Shown: positions 1 to 5,734 of the stretch, piece by piece
Layout of the letters: every line of letters starts with the position of its first letter
Position numbering within the stretch: the stretch's first letter is position 1
Origin: Clostridia bacterium
Lineage (GTDB): Bacteria > Bacillota_A > Clostridia > Oscillospirales > Acutalibacteraceae
DNA: 5,734 bases
NCBI GenBank assembly: GCA_017445685.1
Contig: JAFSTS010000018.1
Location: 1-5,734, forward strand
Reading direction: 5' to 3'
Program-made: the position numbers and the translations under genes
Notes under the pieces: generated by a model
What the model saw: only the letters and a program-made list of their open reading frames with translations
Database searches by the model: none
What the model was told of the DNA's origin: nothing

Positions 1-68
1 TATGAAATTGAACCACGATCATCCTTTTAACTTGTGTTCTCAAAAGATTAACTTGTGTTCTCAAAAGA
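1..68. mobile_element. Possible terminal region of an insertion sequence (IS21-like?), continuing off the left edge
   Basis: The tandem repeat at 27-68 is followed inward by GTGGTTCAATTT on the minus strand (16-5). Multiple about 20-bp terminal repeats are known for IS21-family elements, and from memory GTGGTTCAATTT-like repeats occur in the ends of some of them. A TG...CA-type element end would fall near position 63 (plus strand CTCA). No transposase sequence is inside the window and the other end is absent, so this is a hypothesis. The rest of the gene-free stretch (69-116) shows nothing I can identify, including no good terminator. Confidence 0.3.
27..68. repeat. Perfect 21-bp tandem direct repeat, two copies
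   Basis: Two identical adjacent 21-bp units lie at 27-47 and 48-68. Each begins TTAACTTGTG and ends TCAAAAGA, with no further copy on either side. Each unit contains an imperfect dyad (CTTGTG and CAAAAG arms around a TTCT centre), so it could be a protein-binding site. The repeat starts 49 bases beyond the tyrS stop and is outside any gene I can see. Confidence 0.95.
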
Positions 69-116
69 AAATTGCTAAACAAAACGCTTTAATTCGACAT
101 TTTTTACTGATAAGAA

Positions 117-1346
117 CTATTCTTTAATAATTTTAACGAAAACTTTTTTGCCTTTTTTCAGGATAATATCTTCACCTGAAGAAAGCATTTCATCGGATAT
201 TGCAGCATACATATCGGTTACTTTTTCACCGTTTAATGAAACGCCGCCCTGCATGATAAGTTTTTTAGCGTCGCCGTTTGATTTGACGATCTCTGCTTTA
301 ACCATGAGTTTAACAACGCTGACAGCTCCGTTTTCCATGTCATCGTCTGTTACACTTACAGCCGGCATATTCGAAAGATCGCTTCCGCCGCCAAAAAGAG
401 CCTTTGCAGCAGCTTGAGCCTTTTCTGCTTCTTCTTTACCGTGAATAAGAGTCGTGACTTCAAAGGCAAGGCGTTCCTTTACAGCATTGAGCTGACTGCC
501 CTCAAGTTTTTCATATTCATGTATTTCATCAAGCGGAACGAAAGTCAGCATTTTAAGACATTTAATAACATCAGCGTCGTCAACATTTCTCCAATACTGA
601 TAAAATTCGTATGGAGAAGTTTTTTCAGGATCAAGCCAAACAGCGCCGCTTTCAGTTTTACCCATCTTTTTGCCTTCACTTGTAAGAAGCAAATTGAATG
701 TCATTCCGTAGACTTCTCTGCCGTCGACTCTTCTGTTCAATTCGACGCCGCCGATAATATTGCTCCACTGGTCATCTCCGCCAAGCTCCATTTTACAATC
801 CTTTTCACGAGCAAGCACAAGGAAATCGTAGCTTTGCATAACCATGTAGTTCATTTCAAAGAAAGTCAGACCGCCTTCGAGCCTCTGCTTGTAACATTCT
901 GCGGCAAGCATTCTGTTTACGGAAAAATGAACGCCTATTTCGCGCAGAAACTCAATGTAATTGAGGTTTCTAAGCCAATCGCCGTTATTTACCATCAGAG
1001 CCTTACCCTCTGAAAAATCAACAAGGCGAGACATCTGTTTTGTAAAACAGGCGATGTTATGATCGATCGTTTCAGTAGTCATCATTTTTCTCATGTCGCT
1101 TTTACCCGAAGGATCTCCGACCATTGCCGTACCGCCTCCGAAAAGAGCAATTGGCGTATGACCTGCTTTTTGCATATGCGCCATAACCATTATCTGAACA
1201 AAATGACCTACATGAAGACTGTCCGCTGTTGGATCAAAACCAATATAGAACTTGATATGATCATTCAGCAATAAATCTTTGACCTTTTCTTCATTTGTAA
1301 TTTGGGCGATAAGCCCTCTTTCTTTCAGTTCGTCAAAAACATTCAT
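117..1346 (-). CDS. tyrS: Tyrosyl-tRNA synthetase (TyrRS), class I
   Basis: TyrRS charges tRNA-Tyr with tyrosine using ATP in the cytoplasm. At 409 aa it has the usual length for the bacterial enzyme. The Rossmann catalytic domain shows the class I signatures HVGH (45-48, a HIGH variant) and KMGKT (227-231, in place of KMSKS). Tyrosine-binding residues match the Bacillus enzyme: Tyr34 in FYIGFDPT, and Tyr167, Gln171 and Asp174 in the [10 protein letters not shown] segment. GGDDQW (189-194) is also conserved. An S4 RNA-binding domain occupies about 345-405 ([14 protein letters not shown]). The ATG at 1346 has AGGA 11 nt upstream, a weaker site than in its neighbours. It lies 22 nt after the VWA gene, so the two are probably co-transcribed from the promoter near 2250. 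No tRNA-Tyr-sensing T-box leader fits in that gap. No convincing terminator follows the stop at 117-119 within the window. Confidence 0.97.
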   Translation of the reverse strand: MNVFDELKERGLIAQITNEEKVKDLLLNDHIKFYIGFDPTADSLHVGHFVQIMVMAHMQKAGHTPIALFGGGTAMVGDPSGKSDMRKMMTTETIDHNIACFTKQMSRLVDFSEGKALMVNNGDWLRNLNYIEFLREIGVHFSVNRMLAAECYKQRLEGGLTFFEMNYMVMQSYDFLVLAREKDCKMELGGDDQWSNIIGGVELNRRVDGREVYGMTFNLLLTSEGKKMGKTESGAVWLDPEKTSPYEFYQYWRNVDDADVIKCLKMLTFVPLDEIHEYEKLEGSQLNAVKERLAFEVTTLIHGKEEAEKAQAAAKALFGGGSDLSNMPAVSVTDDDMENGAVSVVKLMVKAEIVKSNGDAKKLIMQGGVSLNGEKVTDMYAAISDEMLSSGEDIILKKGKKVFVKIIKE

Positions 1347-1368
1347 TTAGTAATTAGTCCTTTCAATT

Positions 1369-2208
1369 TTATCTAAACATCATTTTATACAAAATCACAA
1401 AAACTTTCAAGACAGCTTTATATTTGGAATCACTCGAAGAAATCATATCCTCGATTCTTTCAATAAGACTTTGCTTCATTTCGACGACCTTAAGAGTCAT
1501 AACCGTACTCATATCTTTGGATAAAGCAGCGTCAAATTTCTTGTCAAAATCCGATGTGGATGAATACGGCATACTTGTATATTTTCCGCCTGTGTCGCTT
1601 GCAAGAAGCTGACAATACTTCTCACATGAAGAATCCGTTCCAAAATTATAAGTATAAAACTTATATGGACAATTTAATGTGTTTTGAGTATTGATTGAAA
1701 ATGCTGTGCGAACTCTGTTATATGTATATCCCGATCTCGGCTCAGGATCGCTGCATGGAGTCACAGCAAAAATAAACAAAGCTCTTACTGCGTCATGGCG
1801 GAATGTAATTTTTTTAGTTCCGTCGATAAGTGCAGAGAAAAGACACGACGAAGAATAAGCGGACTTTGAAAGCTTGATCGTATCGAGATACTTTGAAATT
1901 GTTTCTGAATCAGACATAAAATCAGATTTTTTATAAGTATAATCTACAACGGTTTTTGTGCTTCTAAATTCAATAAAAGCAACTCTATAGTCTGTTTCAT
2001 TTTTTTCAAGCTCTTTGACTTGTTTTCTGATAGATGAAATAACATACTGCCAGTTTTTTTCAATAGACTTAGATGTGTCGATCAAAAATACCAGGTCATA
2101 TTTTTTGGTTTTGTTTTTGGTGACTGCCTGCGCAGAAAAAGCGCAAACAAACAGCGTGCTTACCACAAGCATCACTGCAACAACAGACATAAAAATTTTC
2201 TTAAACAT
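1369..2208 (-). CDS. Secreted von Willebrand factor type A (VWA) domain protein, function unknown
   Basis: This is an exported protein with a VWA fold, a domain that usually mediates metal-dependent protein contacts. Residues 1-28 form a signal peptide: Lys at 3-4, a hydrophobic core at about 5-24, and a likely signal peptidase I site after AQA (26-28). The VWA domain starts at YDLVFLIDTSKS; Asp44, Ser46 and Ser48 make the DxSxS part of the metal ion-dependent adhesion site (MIDAS). The other MIDAS parts are less standard: serines at 119-121 stand where a threonine is usual, and the usual TDG reads TPCSD (150-154). The mature chain has five cysteines (122, 152, 180, 195, 199). The C-terminus (about 264-279) is hydrophobic and cationic, without an LPxTG sorting signal. 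The ATG at 2208 has an excellent GGAGG 7 nt upstream (2216-2220), and a strong promoter precedes it. tyrS follows after 22 nt. I do not recognise a specific family; the partner and role are unknown. Confidence 0.85.
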   Translation of the reverse strand: MFKKIFMSVVAVMLVVSTLFVCAFSAQAVTKNKTKKYDLVFLIDTSKSIEKNWQYVISSIRKQVKELEKNETDYRVAFIEFRSTKTVVDYTYKKSDFMSDSETISKYLDTIKLSKSAYSSSCLFSALIDGTKKITFRHDAVRALFIFAVTPCSDPEPRSGYTYNRVRTAFSINTQNTLNCPYKFYTYNFGTDSSCEKYCQLLASDTGGKYTSMPYSSTSDFDKKFDAALSKDMSTVMTLKVVEMKQSLIERIEDMISSSDSKYKAVLKVFVILYKMMFR

Positions 2209-2237
2209 TTTTTCTCCTCCTCAAAGCTGTTAAAAAT

Positions 2238-2266
2238 ATTTTATTATATTATAAATTATTTGTCAA
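2238..2266 (-). promoter_or_regulatory. Predicted sigma-A-type promoter for the VWA gene and tyrS
   Basis: On the minus strand a perfect -35 hexamer TTGACA (2266-2261) is followed after exactly 17 nt by TAAAAT (2243-2238), a 5/6 match to TATAAT. The spacer is almost entirely A and T and contains two further TATAAT strings, but these lie only 7 and 12 nt from the -35. The -35 lies within the last codons of tmcAL. The predicted start site near 2231 gives a leader of about 22 nt containing the strong VWA Shine-Dalgarno. I see no terminator between tmcAL and this promoter, so read-through could also reach the VWA gene. Confidence 0.72.
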
Positions 2267-3413
2267 TATTTTTAACAAAAATAGCGTTCTCTCTCTGCTG
2301 CCTTGAACACGATTCAACATCCTCTGACATAAGAGCATAAATATCGGAATTGACAGCTTCTTTTTCATAATCACGGATTACTTTTTCGTTGCCGGTTTTA
2401 TAAATATCGGAATGTTTTTGGATTATCGGCAGAGAGGCAGTATCCTTCATTATTTTAAGAATTTCTCTTCCTCTTTCGTTGAACGCCAAAACCTTTAAGA
2501 AGGATACAGGTGAATAAACATCTCCTCTTTTTATCGACAACAGCGCGCACAAAACGATCCTTCTCAAGCGTGAATATGTATATCTTTTAGTCTTAACACC
2601 TTCAATAATATCACTGACACTGTTATATTTTTTTATACATTCTTTAAACCTGTTTTCAAGTCCTTCATCAACATCCGTAAGGTTTTTCAAATCGTCAACA
2701 GTCATTTCTCTAAGCTTATAAAGAATAGCTCTCTCAACATTTTTAAGGCTGTGAACTGAGAATTTCGGATCAATTTCGCCGTTAAAAATCTTTTCTCTTA
2801 TCATAGCTGCGCTGAGAATAGGACTTGTTTCGGTTAGAGAATCATGATCTGCTCCGATTCTTTGAAAACAGACAGGAGTGATTTTGCTTTGATTTTTTAT
2901 CAAAGACTTAATATATTCTACAGCAAGGATATCGTTGGGATTTTCAAGAATTATTGCAAGTTCTCTCTCCCCGGCTTTTTCAAAAGCTTTCATTCGTGCA
3001 GAAGGATATGAAACACCTTTTGCGTATTCTTCTTCAAATAGTTTTGAAAAGTTTTCAGAAGAGATTATTTCGGCAATTTTTTTAAGTTTTTCTATGTCGC
3101 CGCATTCGCTGCCAAAAAACAGTTCGTCTATGCAACCGCATTTTTGAGCTATATAAACTCCTGCGTTTGCATAATTTGAAGCGGAGGACAAAGCTTTTGA
3201 ATCGGGTATCTCAATTACAAGATCAACACCGTTCATTATTGCCTGAGCAGCTCTATCCCATTTTGGATATATAGCGCAGTCTCCTCTTTGAACAAAATTA
3301 CCGCTCATGAATGAAACAATATGTGTTGCACCGTTACCTCTTGCGCAGTTTATCAGGTGAACATGACCTTCATGCATCGGATTAAATTCTGATATGACAG
3401 CGGAAATCTTCAT
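2256..3413 (-). CDS. tmcAL: tRNA(Met) cytidine acetate ligase TmcAL (YlbM family)
   Basis: TmcAL is a cytoplasmic nucleotidyltransferase-like enzyme. It uses acetate and ATP to acetylate the wobble cytidine (C34, giving ac4C) of elongator tRNA-Met, which keeps it from reading isoleucine codons. The N-terminus carries the family's nucleotide-binding motif EFNPMHEGH (9-17, HxGH at 14-17), then FMSGNFVQRG (35-44). Further conserved blocks are PNDILAVEYIK (159-169), RIGADHDS (185-192), SAAMIR (201-206) and LAFNERGREIL (in the C-terminal part). The length of 385 aa is slightly short of the B. subtilis protein (about 415 aa), with no sign of a break. The ATG at 3413 has AGGAG 5 nt upstream. The gene sits behind the split transketolase after a hairpin, and its last codons contain the -35 element of the downstream promoter. 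Assignment rests on motif pattern and is strong; older databases call it YlbM or a hypothetical nucleotidyltransferase. Confidence 0.92.
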   Translation of the reverse strand: MKISAVISEFNPMHEGHVHLINCARGNGATHIVSFMSGNFVQRGDCAIYPKWDRAAQAIMNGVDLVIEIPDSKALSSASNYANAGVYIAQKCGCIDELFFGSECGDIEKLKKIAEIISSENFSKLFEEEYAKGVSYPSARMKAFEKAGERELAIILENPNDILAVEYIKSLIKNQSKITPVCFQRIGADHDSLTETSPILSAAMIREKIFNGEIDPKFSVHSLKNVERAILYKLREMTVDDLKNLTDVDEGLENRFKECIKKYNSVSDIIEGVKTKRYTYSRLRRIVLCALLSIKRGDVYSPVSFLKVLAFNERGREILKIMKDTASLPIIQKHSDIYKTGNEKVIRDYEKEAVNSDIYALMSEDVESCSRQQRENAIFVKNIDK

Positions 3414-3423
3414 AAGAACTCCT

Positions 3424-3453
3424 AAAATAAGCCTTGTTCATTAGAACAAGGCT
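3424..3453 (-). terminator. Hairpin with short U-rich tail after the transketolase genes; possible terminator or attenuator in the tmcAL leader
   Basis: Read on the minus strand, AGCCTTGTTC (3453-3444) pairs perfectly with GAACAAGGCT (3439-3430) around a four-base loop, giving a 10-bp stem. It is followed by TTATTTT (3430-3424), a modest U-tract. The reverse direction has no comparable T-run, so it would act only on minus-strand transcripts. It lies 8 nt after the transketolase stop, as a Rho-independent terminator would. However, the U-tract runs directly into the tmcAL Shine-Dalgarno AGGAG (3423-3419), leaving no room for a promoter between the hairpin and tmcAL. It may therefore be a partial terminator, or an element within the tmcAL leader. 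Confidence 0.75.
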
Positions 3454-3460
3454 ATTATTA

Positions 3461-4408
3461 TCATTTCAAATTGATAGCAAGCTTTGCTTTTTTAACAATA
3501 TTTTCTGCATCAAGTCCGTAGAGCTTAAGAAGCTCAACTGCATTTCCTGACTGACCAAATTCATCATTAACCCCCAGACGAACTACGGGAACAGGACAGC
3601 TTTCACTCAAAACTTCACATACCGCAGAGCCAAGACCACCTATAATGCTATGTTCTTCGGCAGTAACGATACATCCTGTTTTCTTTGCAGCGTCGATAAT
3701 AATGTCACGGTCAATTGGTTTAATAGTGTGAATGTTGATAATCTTCGCACTTATACCTTCGGCTTTAAGCATTTCAGAAGCCTTAATTGCCTCATTTACC
3801 ATAAGACCGGTGGCTACAATAGTTACATCACTGCCGTCAACGATTTCAACACCTTTTCCGATTTCAAACTTATATTTTTTTTCATCAAAAATTCTCGGCA
3901 GCGCAAGTCTTCCAAAACGAAGATATACCGGGCCTTCGTATTCAGCGGCAGCCAAAACAGCCTGCATAGTTTCAACATCATCGGCAGGATTGATAATAGT
4001 CATTCCCGGAATTGAACGCATAAGAGCTATGTCTTCGCAGCACTGATGACTTGCGCCGTCTTCTCCAACAGAAATGCCGGCATGGGTAGCGCCGATTTTC
4101 ACATTAAGGTGTGTGTAGCCGACAGAATTACGAATCTGCTCAAATGCTCTGCCTGCAAGAAACATTGCAAAAGAGCTTGCAAAAACAGTATACCCTTCCG
4201 TCGCAAGACCTGCAGCAACACCGATCATATTGCCTTCTGCAATACCTGTGTTAAAAAATCTGTCAGGAAACTCTTTCTTAAAAGAATTTGTTTTTGTTGC
4301 AGCGGAAAGATCAGCGTCAAGCACGATAACATTTTTATTTCTTTTTCCAAGTTCAACAAGCGCTTCTCCGTATGCTTCTCGGGTAGCCTTCTTTACAGTA
4401 TCACTCAT
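3461..4408 (-). CDS. Transketolase, C-terminal (pyrimidine-binding plus C-terminal domain) subunit
   Basis: This is the second half of the split transketolase. It supplies the domain that binds the pyrimidine ring of thiamine diphosphate and the C-terminal domain. Visible motifs are the GIAEGNM segment, whose Glu58 matches the conserved glutamate that activates the cofactor's aminopyrimidine. GATHAGISVGEDGASHQ (106-122) is typical of transketolases, with His121 in the substrate region. NPADDVE (140-146) follows, and the C-terminal domain contains TAEEHSIIGGLGSAV (249-263). The length of 315 aa is normal for the split form. The ATG at 4408 has GGAGG 9 nt upstream (4418-4422) and overlaps the end of the N-terminal subunit by 8 nt (ATGAGTGA arrangement), which suggests matched production of both subunits. 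A hairpin follows the TGA stop within 10 nt. Together the two genes make a complete enzyme with no missing key motif that I can see. Confidence 0.93.
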   Translation of the reverse strand: MSDTVKKATREAYGEALVELGKRNKNVIVLDADLSAATKTNSFKKEFPDRFFNTGIAEGNMIGVAAGLATEGYTVFASSFAMFLAGRAFEQIRNSVGYTHLNVKIGATHAGISVGEDGASHQCCEDIALMRSIPGMTIINPADDVETMQAVLAAAEYEGPVYLRFGRLALPRIFDEKKYKFEIGKGVEIVDGSDVTIVATGLMVNEAIKASEMLKAEGISAKIINIHTIKPIDRDIIIDAAKKTGCIVTAEEHSIIGGLGSAVCEVLSESCPVPVVRLGVNDEFGQSGNAVELLKLYGLDAENIVKKAKLAINLK

Positions 4409-5255
4409 TTATTTCAGCCTCCAATCCCGAAATCACAGCATTTATTTCACTCATAGCGATATTATACTGTTCTTCTTTAGGCGCAGCTCCATGCCAACCG
4501 ACAGCATTTTCCATGAATGAAACGCCTTTTCCTTTTACGGTTTTTGCAATAACGGCAGTAGGCGCGCCTTTAAAAGCTTTGGCATTTTCAAGCGCCTTTT
4601 CAATTTCATCAATACTGTTGCCGTCTATTACAATGACATTCCAGCCAAAAGCCTTAAACTTTTCATCAATGGGATATGGAGAGTTAACTTCTTCGACAGT
4701 GCCGTCAATTTGAAGGTTGTTATTGTCAATAAATGCAACAAGATTGTCAAGCTTTTTTGCCGCTGCATACATAGCAGCTTCCCATACCTGACCTTCTTCT
4801 ATCTCTCCGTCGCCGAGAATCGTATAAACTCTGAAATCTTTTGAGCTTATTTTTCCGCCAAGGGCCATACCGGCAGCAGCAGAAATACCCTGACCAAGAG
4901 AACCTGTGCTCATATCTACGCCCGGAGTTTTGTGCATACTCGGATGACCCTGCAGAATCGAGCCGACTTTTCTCAGGGTTTTAATTTCATCATAAGGAAA
5001 AAAGCCTCTCAGAGCAAGCGCAGAATATAATGCAGGAGCAGTATGTCCTTTTGAAAGAACGAATCTGTCACGATCCGGATTTTGCGGATCGGCCGGATCA
5101 ATATTCATTTCTTTAAAATAAAGGTAAGTAATTATTTCAGCAATCGAAAGAGAACCTCCGGGATGGCCGGACTTAGCGTTATAAACGGCTTCGATTATCC
5201 CCTTTCGAACTTTCCATGACAGCAGTTGAAGCTGTTTCTTTTCATTTTCTAACAA
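4401..5255 (-). CDS. Transketolase, N-terminal (thiamine diphosphate-binding) subunit
   Basis: This is the first half of a split transketolase. With the next gene it forms the cytoplasmic enzyme that transfers two-carbon ketol units between pentose, tetrose and hexose phosphates in the non-oxidative pentose phosphate pathway. I start it at TTG 5255 (284 aa) because GGAGG sits 8 nt upstream; the longer GTG start at 5264 adds three residues but overlaps that site. Numbering from the TTG: SGHPGG (29-34), SKGHTAP (68-74), GSLGQG (118-123), the diphosphate/Mg-binding motif from GDGE (148-151) to NNN (178-180), and GWHGA near 253-257. About 285 aa is usual for the N-terminal subunit of split transketolases; single-chain enzymes are about 660 aa. 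The gene ends 8 nt inside the next one, so the subunits are probably translationally coupled. A related two-subunit ketolase with another substrate cannot be excluded from sequence alone. Confidence 0.93.
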   Translation of the reverse strand: MLENEKKQLQLLSWKVRKGIIEAVYNAKSGHPGGSLSIAEIITYLYFKEMNIDPADPQNPDRDRFVLSKGHTAPALYSALALRGFFPYDEIKTLRKVGSILQGHPSMHKTPGVDMSTGSLGQGISAAAGMALGGKISSKDFRVYTILGDGEIEEGQVWEAAMYAAAKKLDNLVAFIDNNNLQIDGTVEEVNSPYPIDEKFKAFGWNVIVIDGNSIDEIEKALENAKAFKGAPTAVIAKTVKGKGVSFMENAVGWHGAAPKEEQYNIAMSEINAVISGLEAEINE

Positions 5256-5263
5256 AAAAGACA

Positions 5264-5268
5264 CCTCC
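5264..5268 (-). promoter_or_regulatory. Ribosome binding site that decides the start of the transketolase N-terminal subunit
   Basis: The minus strand reads CCGGAGGTGTC here. The GGAGG core overlaps the G of a possible GTG start at 5264-5262, which is too close to serve it. The in-frame TTG at 5255-5253 follows after 8 nt, an ideal spacing. No in-frame ATG is present nearby. The site therefore argues for the TTG. Confidence 0.75.
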
Positions 5269-5274
5269 GGGTGA

Positions 5275-5734
5275 TTATTTAATTCTTTTTAAAAAATTAA
5301 CAAAATATTCGGGCAGTTCGCTTTCAAGTTGAATATATTGTTTTGTAACAGGATGATCAAATCCAATCAGCGAAGCATGAAGACATTGTCCGCCAAGTTG
5401 TTTAATAACAGGATTCGGACCATATACATCGTCGCCTGCAACAGGATGACCGATATACTTCATATGAACACGAATCTGATGTGTTCTGCCTGTTTCAAGA
5501 GTCAGCTTAATATGTGAAAAGTCTGAATATTCCTCAATAACTTCGTAATGAGTTACAGCATTTTTACTGTTTTTGTCAGTTACACACATCTGGAGCCTGT
5601 TGTTTGGATTTCTCCCTATGGGAGCATTTACAGTTCCCTTATAGTCTTTGAAATGTCCGTAAACCACAGCCTGATATTCTCTTTTAAAGGAATGAGTGCT
5701 GATTTGCTGAGACAAATTCAGATGTGCAATATCA
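5275..5734 (-). CDS. RluA/RluD-family 23S rRNA or tRNA pseudouridine synthase, C-terminal part (5' end outside window)
   Basis: This is the C-terminal part of a pseudouridine synthase, which isomerises specific uridines in rRNA or tRNA in the cytoplasm. The reading frame stays open to the window edge, and the residues before the TTG at 5715 (DIAHLNL) still align with the family, so that TTG is an internal codon and the gene is truncated at its 5' end. The visible family signatures are KREYQAVVYG, PIGRNPNNR, the block ETGRTHQIRVHMKYIGHP followed by GDDVYG, and the late CLHASLIGFDHP segment. The catalytic aspartate motif (HRLD type) normally precedes the visible part by a few tens of residues, so it lies off the window and activity cannot be judged. 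The C-terminus has normal family length. The stop lies 19 nt before the preferred transketolase start, with that gene's Shine-Dalgarno inside the gap, which suggests co-transcription. Family assignment is firm; the target base (RluA, RluC or RluD type) cannot be assigned. Confidence 0.93.
   Translation of the reverse strand, partial: DIAHLNLSQQISTHSFKREYQAVVYGHFKDYKGTVNAPIGRNPNNRLQMCVTDKNSKNAVTHYEVIEEYSDFSHIKLTLETGRTHQIRVHMKYIGHPVAGDDVYGPNPVIKQLGGQCLHASLIGFDHPVTKQYIQLESELPEYFVNFLKRIK

Noticed and set aside
69..116. Possible terminator for tyrS
   Set aside because: No stable stem followed by a T-run could be found on the minus strand; only short T-runs without a hairpin.
414..1013. 199-codon open frame on the plus strand, with several smaller plus-strand frames across 148-1274
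   Set aside because: It lies wholly antisense to tyrS, which has all family motifs. The translation has low-complexity, Phe/His-rich composition and no recognisable domain.
2231..2260. AT-rich dyad in the tmcAL-VWA gap as a terminator
   Set aside because: The only pairing (TTTAT with ATAAA) is five A-T pairs, too weak; the sequence is better explained as the promoter spacer and -10 region.
3650..4520. Plus-strand open frames of 96-136 codons opposite the transketolase genes
   Set aside because: They are antisense to two strongly supported genes, and their translations look like reverse-strand artefacts with no domain or good ribosome binding site.
5713..5715. TTG as the start of a short 146-aa pseudouridine synthase
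   Set aside because: The frame remains open to the window edge and the residues before the TTG still match the family, so the gene is simply cut by the window.
117..5734. A defence system, CRISPR array or biosynthetic cluster
   Set aside because: Every gene but one belongs to a well-known housekeeping family, and no spaced repeats or defence-type domains were seen.

Overview
The window looks like chromosomal DNA from a low-GC, Gram-positive anaerobe of the class Clostridia, perhaps Ruminococcus or a relative. The reasons are AT-rich intergenic DNA, strong GGAGG-type Shine-Dalgarno sequences, a transketolase split into two genes, TmcAL (a mainly Firmicutes enzyme), and a TyrRS of Gram-positive type. 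The genus is an inference from gene content, not from a marker gene.

All six protein genes lie on the minus strand, so transcription runs from the right edge to the left. In that order they are: (1) the C-terminal part of an RluA/RluD-family pseudouridine synthase, cut by the window edge (5734-5275); (2) the N-terminal, thiamine-diphosphate-binding subunit of transketolase (5255-4401); (3) the C-terminal transketolase subunit, which overlaps it by 8 nt (4408-3461); (4) a 10-bp hairpin with a short U-rich tail (3453-3424); (5) tmcAL, tRNA(Met) cytidine acetate ligase (3413-2256); (6) an AT-rich gap with a very good sigma-A-type promoter (2266-2238); (7) a secreted von Willebrand factor A (VWA) domain protein of unknown function (2208-1369); (8) tyrS (1346-117). 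Past tyrS there is no gene. Positions 27-68 hold a perfect 21-bp tandem direct repeat that may be the end of an insertion sequence continuing off the left edge.

Functionally the block mixes RNA modification and translation (pseudouridine synthase, TmcAL, TyrRS) with the non-oxidative pentose phosphate pathway (split transketolase). There are probably at least two transcription units. The pseudouridine synthase and transketolase genes are tightly packed and end at the hairpin. The VWA gene and tyrS follow the strong promoter. How tmcAL is expressed is unclear, because the hairpin lies directly in front of its ribosome binding site.

Most of the window is ordinary housekeeping sequence. The least explained part is the exported VWA protein, which has a partly degenerate metal site and a cationic hydrophobic tail. 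It appears to share a promoter with tyrS, and tyrS has no room for a T-box leader of its own. I see no CRISPR array, tRNA, rRNA or clear novel multi-gene system.
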